A DNA stretch of 27,567 bases. Source: an uncultured Clostridia bacterium (lineage in GTDB: Bacteria; Bacillota; Clostridia; Oscillospirales; Acutalibacteraceae). The notes below the pieces were generated by a model. That model saw nothing but the letters and a program-made list of their open reading frames with translations, was not told the origin of the DNA and ran no database searches. Position 1 is the first letter of the stretch, and each line of letters starts with the position of its first letter. A program made the position numbers and the translations under genes. Location: assembly GCA_946405475.1 (NCBI GenBank), contig CAMJHI010000002.1, positions 1 through 27,567 of the forward strand, written 5' to 3'. Positions 22,855 through 27,567 of the stretch are shown here, piece after piece.

Positions 22855-23518
22855 ATTTCTGCGGTTCGCCGCTTTTGAGTTGTTTCACCGTTTCGATCGC
22901 GCTTTGGTGCTGAACCTTGCGCGGCTCAAAATGAATGATCGAATAAATGAGCTGCATGACCAGCCCCGAGCCGAAGGTGCTCACCACGGTGCCGATGCCG
23001 ACCGGACCGCCGAGCAGCCACCCGAACAGCAGCACCGTGCCCCACAGCAAAATCTGCACCGCGCCGATGGGCAGACGCTTCAGGCGTTTGCCGCAGGCCA
23101 CGAGCAGCGCGTCCTTCGGGCCGCAGCACTGCGCCGCCGTCATGTAAAAGTATTGCCCGATCGCCATGAGCGACAGCCCGGCAAGGATGATGAAAATGCC
23201 GAGCCAGACGCTTTTCGTTTCGGGGAACGGATCAAGATCATTGAACAACTGAACAAAATTGCCGGTCAGGAGCGCGTCGATAATCGTGCCCAGACCGATT
23301 TTTTCTTTCATCAGCACGTCAATGATCAGGATGATCACGCTCATCACCGTCATCGACAGCCCGTAATTGAGCGGCGTGTGGTAAGAGATCCCCATGCCCA
23401 GACAGTCCCACGGCGCCAGACCGAGGTCGGCGCGGATGGTCAGATGCACGCCCAAGGCGAACACGAGCAGACCGAACACGATCCGCCCCCAGCCGAGAAT
23501 GATGTTTTTCCGGCTCAT
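22853..23518 (-). CDS. YczE/YyaS/YitT-family membrane protein
   Basis: A 221-residue protein with about five membrane segments. It begins with GRIVFGLLVFALGVHLTIRADLGLAPWDCLGMGIS, whose ADLGLAPWD core is the hallmark of the YczE group, and later shows GPKDALLVA and GVGIGTVVS-like segments (here PVGIGTVVSTFGSG). The transported or sensed molecule is unknown; B. subtilis YczE is linked to surfactin production, which need not apply here. The start is one base after the FeoAB stop, so the two are probably in one operon. Confidence 0.85.
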   Translation of the reverse strand: MSRKNIILGWGRIVFGLLVFALGVHLTIRADLGLAPWDCLGMGISYHTPLNYGLSMTVMSVIILIIDVLMKEKIGLGTIIDALLTGNFVQLFNDLDPFPETKSVWLGIFIILAGLSLMAIGQYFYMTAAQCCGPKDALLVACGKRLKRLPIGAVQILLWGTVLLFGWLLGGPVGIGTVVSTFGSGLVMQLIYSIIHFEPRKVQHQSAIETVKQLKSGEPQK

Positions 23519-23519
23519 A

Positions 23520-25865
23520 TCACAAAAACAGGCTCAGCACACTGTGCACGACAAAGGCGGCGATCCATGCCACAAGGCATTGGCCGACCACCACGCCCAG
23601 CGCCCATTTTGCGCCGAGCTCACGCCGGATGGCGGCAATGGCCGCGACACAGGGGGTATAAAGCAAACAGAACACCAGCAGCGACGCGGCCGCCAGCGGG
23701 GACAAAAGCGTCGTCAGCGCGGCGGTGGAGCCGGTGAGGATGGAGATCGTCGCCACCACGCTTTCTTTGGCCATGAAGCCCGCCACGAGCGAGGTGACCA
23801 TGCGCCAGTCGGCAAAACCGAGCGGCTTGAACACAGGCGCGATGAACCCGGCGATCACGGCTAAAATGCTGTCCTTGGAATCACTTACGGCGTGCAGCCG
23901 GAAGTTGAAGCTCTGCAAAAACCAGATCACGATCGCCGCCACGAAAATGACGGTGAACGCGCGCTGGATAAAATCCTTTGCCTTATCCCACAGCAGGTGG
24001 GCGACGTTTTTGGGGCTTGGCATACGGTAGTTAGGCAGCTCCATCACAAACGGCACCGCTTCGCCGCGGAACGCGACCCGCTTGGCGATGAGCGCCGTGA
24101 GAATGCCCGTGAGGATACCGAAGGCGTACAGCCCGACCATGACCAGCCCGCCCGATTTCGGGAAGAAGGCGGCCGTTAAAAAGGCGTAGATCGGCAGCTT
24201 GGCCGTGCAGCTCATGAAGGGCGTGAGCATGACCGTCATTTTGCGGTCGCGCGCCGAGGGCAGCGTGCGGCTGGCCATGACGGCGGGCACCGTGCAGCCG
24301 AAGCCGATGAGCATGGGCACGATGCTGCGCCCCGAAAGCCCGATCTTGCGCAAAAGCTTATCAGTCACGAACGCGATGCGCGCCATGTAGCCGCTGTCTT
24401 CCAGAATCGAGAGGAAGAAAAACAGGATGACGATGATGGGAATAAAGCTGATGATGCTGCCCACGCCGTTGAAGATGCCGTCAATGATCAGCGAATGCAG
24501 GATCGGGCTGACGTTCCACGCGGTGAGCAGCCCGTCCACCGCCTCGGTCAGGCGGTCGATGCCCATTTCCAGCAGGTTTTGCAGCCCCGCACCGAGCACG
24601 CTGAACGTGAGCCAGAACACCAGCCCCATGATGGCGATGAAGGCCGGGATGGCCGTATATTTGCCGGTGAGGATCTTGTCGATCTTTTTGCTGCGAAGCT
24701 GCTCCTTGCTCGCGTGCGGCTTGACCACACAGGCGTCGCAGACCTCGCGGATGAAGCGAAAGCGCATGTCGGCCATGGCGGCGGCGCGGTCAAGCCCGCG
24801 CTCCTGTTCCATTTGCAGAATGATGTGCTCGATCATCTCTTTTTCGTTCTGCGTCAGCTTCAGCGCGTCGCGCACGATCTCGTCGCCTTCCACGAGCTTG
24901 CTCGCCGCAAAGCGCACGGGGATGTCGGCGGCCTGCGCGTGGTCCTCGATCAGGTGCATGATGCTGTGCAGGCAGCGGTGCACGGCGCCGCCGTGCTCGT
25001 CGTTTTTGCAGAAATCGGTGCGGCCGGGGCGCTCCTGATATTTCGCCACGTGGATCGCGTGGCGGATGAGCTCGTCGACGCCCTCGTTTTTCGACGCCGA
25101 GACCGGCACCACGGGGATGCCCAGCCGCTGTTCCATTTCATTGACTAAGATCGTGCCGCCGTTGCCGCGCATTTCGTCCATCATGTTGACCGCCAGCACG
25201 ATGGGCGTTTCCAGCTCCATGAGCTGCAGCGTTAAGTACAGGTTGCGCTCGATGTTGGTCGCGTCCACGATATTGATGATGCCCTTCGGCTTGCCTTGCA
25301 GAATGAACTGCCGCGACACGATCTCTTCGCTGGTGTAGGGCGACAGCGAATAGATGCCCGGCAGGTCGGTCACCAGCGTGTCGGGGTTGCCCTTGATCAC
25401 GCCGTCCTTGCGGTCGACCGTCACGCCGGGGAAATTGCCGACGTGCTGGTTGGAGCCGGTGAGCTGATTATAAAGCGTGGTCTTGCCGCAGTTCTGATTG
25501 CCCGCGAGCGCGAAGGTGAGCGTGGTGCCCTTGGGCAGCGGGTTTTCATCGGCCTTGACGTGGTAACGGCCCTCTTCGCCCAGACCGGGGTGCTCCGTTT
25601 CGGCGCGTTCGGTCGTTTTTTCGGCCACCGTGGCGTCGACCTCAATGGGCTCCACGCCGATCTTCGCGGCGTCGTCAAGCCGCATGGTCAGCTCATACCC
25701 CTGCACCTGCAGCTCCATCGGGTCGCCCATGGGCGCGTATTTCATCAGCGTCACCTGCGCGCCGGGCAGCACGCCCATATCCAGAAAATGCTGACGCAGC
25801 GAGCCTTCGCCGCCCACCGTTGTGACCACCGCCGATTGCCCGACGGCAAGCTCCTTCAAGGTCAT
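23520..25865 (-). CDS. feoB: Ferrous iron transporter, FeoA-FeoB fusion
   Basis: A 781-residue protein starting at ATG 25865 (GGGGAGA just upstream; the in-frame codon at 25883 lacks a site). Residues 1-74 are a FeoA SH3-like domain (MTLKELAVGQ, then HFLDMGVLPGAQVTL). A linker follows, then the FeoB G domain: G1 GNQNCGKTT (122-130), G2 in PGVTVD, G3 DLPG (167-170), G4 NMMD (227-230). The helical spacer region and the polytopic membrane part with two Gate segments (about 410-780) complete it; MLIGFGCTVPAVMASRTL contains the conserved Cys of the pore. It imports Fe2+ with GTP hydrolysis. FeoA fused ahead of FeoB is known in some clostridia. The DMT transporter gene precedes it by 40 bp. Confidence 0.95.
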   Translation of the reverse strand: MTLKELAVGQSAVVTTVGGEGSLRQHFLDMGVLPGAQVTLMKYAPMGDPMELQVQGYELTMRLDDAAKIGVEPIEVDATVAEKTTERAETEHPGLGEEGRYHVKADENPLPKGTTLTFALAGNQNCGKTTLYNQLTGSNQHVGNFPGVTVDRKDGVIKGNPDTLVTDLPGIYSLSPYTSEEIVSRQFILQGKPKGIINIVDATNIERNLYLTLQLMELETPIVLAVNMMDEMRGNGGTILVNEMEQRLGIPVVPVSASKNEGVDELIRHAIHVAKYQERPGRTDFCKNDEHGGAVHRCLHSIMHLIEDHAQAADIPVRFAASKLVEGDEIVRDALKLTQNEKEMIEHIILQMEQERGLDRAAAMADMRFRFIREVCDACVVKPHASKEQLRSKKIDKILTGKYTAIPAFIAIMGLVFWLTFSVLGAGLQNLLEMGIDRLTEAVDGLLTAWNVSPILHSLIIDGIFNGVGSIISFIPIIVILFFFLSILEDSGYMARIAFVTDKLLRKIGLSGRSIVPMLIGFGCTVPAVMASRTLPSARDRKMTVMLTPFMSCTAKLPIYAFLTAAFFPKSGGLVMVGLYAFGILTGILTALIAKRVAFRGEAVPFVMELPNYRMPSPKNVAHLLWDKAKDFIQRAFTVIFVAAIVIWFLQSFNFRLHAVSDSKDSILAVIAGFIAPVFKPLGFADWRMVTSLVAGFMAKESVVATISILTGSTAALTTLLSPLAAASLLVFCLLYTPCVAAIAAIRRELGAKWALGVVVGQCLVAWIAAFVVHSVLSLFL

Positions 25866-25905
25866 GATGATCTCCCCTTGCAAAAAAGCGAATCAGTTGC
25901 CAGAA

Positions 25906-26787
25906 TCACAGTGCGTAAAGCACCGTGGCCGCCACGGCCAGAACCATGCCGGCGGCCGAATACGCCGACGGCTTTTCTTTGAACCCGACAAAGCCGACGA
26001 GCGCGGAAAACAAGATCGTGCCGCCCGTGATGAGCGGATAAAGCAGCGACGCGTCGAGCGTTTTGGCGCAGGAGGCAAGCCCGAAGCTGCCCACCGCGTT
26101 CACCAGCGCGTAAGCGCCCACGAACAGCAGGCTCTTTTTATCGAGCGACAGGCTCTTGCGCCGACCCGTGTTGGCGCAGAGCAAAAACGCCGCCGCGATG
26201 ACGAATTCAAACGCATAGTTCATCGCCAGAAAGCTGTTGGTATCCACCGCCTGCACGTTGATCTGATGCAGCTTGGTGATGCAGGAATTGGCGCCGTTGA
26301 GCAAAAACAGCAAAAAACAGAACACGAAAAAAAGCCCGGAGCTTTTTTTGCGGCTCTTGCGGTCGAACACCGGCACAAGAAGCGCCGCAAAAATGAGCAG
26401 AAAGCCGAGCTTGCGGTACAGGCCCATCGTTTCGTTCAGGAACGCCACGCCCAGCACCGACGGCACGAGCATGCCACCGAGCATGAGGAACAGCGTGTAG
26501 ACCGACAGGCTGCCCAGGTGCATGGCGCGCAGGCTGCACACGGTGCAGAGCATGGAATCCGCCGCGAGCAGAAACGCCATGAAGCAGGAAAACGGGGAAA
26601 ACGCAAAGGCAAAGCGGTTCATGGCCAGCACCAGCGCCGCCGCCGCAACGCTCATCGTCATGCAGAAATAAGCGGAAGCCTTGAGCGACTGCCCCATGCG
26701 CCCCTCATATTTTTTGTTGAAGGCGAACTGAACGGAAAACAGCAGCGAACAGCCCAGCGGGATCAGATAAGTCAACACATGCGTCAT
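25906..26787 (-). CDS. DMT-superfamily (EamA-like) membrane transporter
   Basis: A 293-residue protein starting at ATG 26787 (TGGAG seven bases before; upstream in-frame codons have no site and would run into the tRNA terminator region). Ten hydrophobic segments are arranged as two five-helix halves, as in EamA transporters; SLRAMHLGSLSVYTLFLMLG and KTLDASLLYPLITGG are the corresponding conserved segments of each half. The family exports metabolites; the substrate is unknown. It is probably co-transcribed with the FeoAB and YczE-like genes, because no terminator or promoter is seen in the 40-bp gap. Confidence 0.83.
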   Translation of the reverse strand: MTHVLTYLIPLGCSLLFSVQFAFNKKYEGRMGQSLKASAYFCMTMSVAAAALVLAMNRFAFAFSPFSCFMAFLLAADSMLCTVCSLRAMHLGSLSVYTLFLMLGGMLVPSVLGVAFLNETMGLYRKLGFLLIFAALLVPVFDRKSRKKSSGLFFVFCFLLFLLNGANSCITKLHQINVQAVDTNSFLAMNYAFEFVIAAAFLLCANTGRRKSLSLDKKSLLFVGAYALVNAVGSFGLASCAKTLDASLLYPLITGGTILFSALVGFVGFKEKPSAYSAAGMVLAVAATVLYAL

Positions 26788-26812
26788 AGATATACTCCAG
26801 AATACAGGTGAA

Positions 26813-26818
26813 ATAATA
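26813..26818 (-). promoter_or_regulatory. Possible -10 box for the DMT-FeoAB-YczE operon
   Basis: Minus-strand TATTAT lies about 26 bases before the start codon; the -35 region at 26836-26842 is weak. No iron-box dyad was recognised here. Confidence 0.3.
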
Positions 26819-26884
26819 CGGTACGGGATCGACCGGCGGAAAAAGCGCCGCCGGGATGCACGCCGGCGATCCAAGAAGTGTTCC

Positions 26885-26918
26885 CAAAACAAAAGCCCTT
26901 TGTTCGGAAACAAAGGGC
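26885..26918 (-). terminator. Terminator of tRNA-Gly
   Basis: On the minus strand GCCCTTTGTT pairs perfectly with AACAAAGGGC (26895-26918) around a 4-nt loop, followed by TTTTGTTTTG. It begins 6 bp after the tRNA 3' end. Confidence 0.9.
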
Positions 26919-26923
26919 CGGCA

Positions 26924-26999
26924 TGGAGCGGATGACGAGGCTCGAACTCGCTACCTCCACCTTGGCAAGGTGGCGCTCTACCAGATGAGCTACATCCGC
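26924..26999 (-). tRNA. tRNA-Gly(GCC)
   Basis: A 76-nt cloverleaf with acceptor stem GCGGATG/CATCCGC, discriminator U, encoded CCA (26924-26926), anticodon stem CACCT/AGGTG with loop TTGCCAA giving anticodon GCC, and T-loop GTTCGAG. It is complete and has its own consensus promoter and terminator. Confidence 0.97.
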
Positions 27000-27014
27000 A
27001 TCAGCAACATGGAC

Positions 27015-27043
27015 ATTATAACGAGGGCGGTTCGGTTTGTCAA
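27015..27043 (-). promoter_or_regulatory. Consensus promoter of tRNA-Gly
   Basis: Perfect -35 TTGACA (27038-27043) and -10 TATAAT (27015-27020) on the minus strand with a 17-bp spacer. This is as strong as sigma-A promoters get, as expected for a stable RNA. Confidence 0.92.
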
Positions 27044-27063
27044 GAACTTTTTGCACTTTTTTC

Positions 27064-27103
27064 AAAAAATTTGCGCCGCGTCCGCCGGAGCGGGCAACGG
27101 CGC
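27064..27103 (-). terminator. Probable terminator of the small membrane protein gene
   Basis: On the minus strand GCGCCG (27098-27103) pairs with CGGCGC (27073-27078) around a GC-rich loop that can pair further, followed by AAATTTTTTG. It lies between the small gene and the tRNA promoter. Confidence 0.5.
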
Positions 27104-27144
27104 GGAAGAGAGGGGGCAAAAGAACAGGATCGATCCAGACGCAC

Positions 27145-27390
27145 TCACGCGATGAAGCGGCCGGTGGGGGCGGAGCAGCCTCTGACCGCGTGCAGCGCGG
27201 CGCGGCGCTGCTGTGCCTGCAGGGCGCGCGCTTTTCTGGCGCGGTCGGCTCTGCGGCGGCGCACGACGGCGGCGAGGCGGCGGGCGGCGTAATCCGACAA
27301 AGCGCGTTCAAACGCGATCAGCTTTTCTCTTTTCAGAACGCCGATGAGAAGCAGGGCGGCAAACAGAATTTCAGCGATGGTAGCAAGCAT
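27145..27390 (-). CDS. Small single-pass membrane protein with basic tail, SOS-box promoter
   Basis: An 81-residue protein starting at ATG 27390 (AAAAGGAGATC upstream; the longer frame from 27438 would start inside the SOS box and lacks a site). Residues 1-19 (MLATIAEILFAALLLIGVL) form one membrane helix. The rest is a strongly basic helical region with RRRR at about 42-45 and many Arg and Ala residues. I do not recognise a family. The transcript comes from a strong promoter with a GAAC-N4-GTTC box just downstream of its start, so it is likely LexA-repressed and DNA-damage induced. Size and topology recall SOS cell-division inhibitors such as YneA (one N-terminal membrane helix), but there is no LysM domain or visible homology. 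Role is inferred. Confidence 0.65.
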   Translation of the reverse strand: MLATIAEILFAALLLIGVLKREKLIAFERALSDYAARRLAAVVRRRRADRARKARALQAQQRRAALHAVRGCSAPTGRFIA

Positions 27391-27432
27391 GATGGTGATC
27401 TCCTTTTCCTTTGTGTTTCGGTTTCGTTTTTT

Positions 27433-27444
27433 GAACATTTGTTC
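27433..27444. promoter_or_regulatory. LexA (SOS) box
   Basis: GAACATTTGTTC is a perfect GAAC-N4-GTTC palindrome, the core of the Gram-positive LexA/DinR site. It sits about 6-17 bases downstream of the predicted transcription start of the small membrane protein gene. Confidence 0.75.
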
Positions 27445-27456
27445 CTTGCAAGTTCC

Positions 27457-27484
27457 ATTATAGCCGGTTTTCGGCGCTTGTCAA
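27457..27484 (-). promoter_or_regulatory. Strong promoter of the small membrane protein gene
   Basis: Minus-strand -35 TTGACA (27479-27484), 16-bp spacer, -10 TATAAT (27457-27462). Predicted start near 27450. Confidence 0.85.
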
Positions 27485-27559
27485 GACAAATGTTCGCAAA
27501 AATCACCGTTTTGAGTTCCTTATTTGGGACTTTGCGAGATTTTTTAAGAATTTTTGTTC
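27484..27559. promoter_or_regulatory. Two weaker LexA-like sites
   Basis: AGACAAATGTTC (27484-27495) has a perfect right half and two mismatches in the left; it abuts the -35. GAATTTTTGTTC (27548-27559) has one mismatch. The AT-rich 27496-27567 stretch has no gene and may be the leader of a divergent gene beyond the window, for which lexA is a natural candidate. Confidence 0.4.
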
Positions 27560-27567
27560 GCCGTTGT

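Noticed and set aside
25866..25905. Separate promoter or iron box before FeoAB
   Set aside because: The 40-bp gap shows neither a -35/-10 pair nor a Fur-type dyad.

Overview
The window looks like a chromosome segment of a GC-rich Gram-positive gut-type clostridium (Oscillospiraceae/Ruminococcaceae-like). This is inferred from GGAGG-type ribosome sites, sigma-A promoters, a Gram-positive GAAC-N4-GTTC SOS box, and families common there (Vat/CatB-type acetyltransferase, YczE, FeoA-FeoB fusion, XRE-zinc-ribbon regulator, MMPL pump with TetR). No phage, IS transposase, rRNA or CRISPR is visible, and no gene-free stretch exceeds 300 bases.

Layout. 1-1909 (minus): a cyclophilin-like lipoprotein followed by a GHMP sugar kinase cut by the left edge; its motifs fit a galacturonokinase better than a galactokinase. 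2019-3872 (plus): metallophosphoesterase and alpha/beta esterase. 3879-5384 (minus): exported PHP-domain protein, divergent from 5609-9236 (plus): GH2 beta-galactosidase and an isoprenylcysteine-methyltransferase-like membrane protein. 9240-9413: heptanucleotide repeat arrays. 9438-11417: GH78 rhamnosidase-like enzyme. 11413-11632 and 21572-21791: two 220-bp copies, in opposite orientation, of a palindromic multi-hairpin element. Between them lie a GH43/GH130-like beta-propeller enzyme, an XRE-zinc-ribbon regulator with a flavodoxin, a TetR regulator divergent from an MMPL pump, and a GH30 glycosidase overlapping a GPH-family symporter. 21826-22829: Vat-like acetyltransferase and MmcQ/YjbR protein. 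22853-26787 (minus): DMT transporter, FeoA-FeoB fusion, YczE-like protein. 26924-26999 (minus): tRNA-Gly(GCC). 27145-27390 (minus): a small membrane protein under a promoter carrying an SOS box.

Working together. The GH2, GH78, propeller and GH30 enzymes all lack signal peptides and one symporter sits with them, so they probably process imported plant-glycan oligosaccharides (type II arabinogalactan or rhamnogalacturonan side chains) in the cytoplasm; a galacturonokinase-like enzyme would fit the same diet. This pathway is inferred.

The most interesting signals are (1) the 220-bp element pair: ten mini-hairpins joined mostly by 7-nt AATTCAT-like linkers, with copy-to-copy differences that mostly preserve pairing and ends that supply the stop codons of the upstream genes; (2) the small SOS-controlled membrane protein; (3) the galacturonokinase-like kinase; (4) the MMPL pump with about five tandem repeats of about 80 residues; and (5) the heptanucleotide arrays. 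All reading was by eye; no database or folding program was run.
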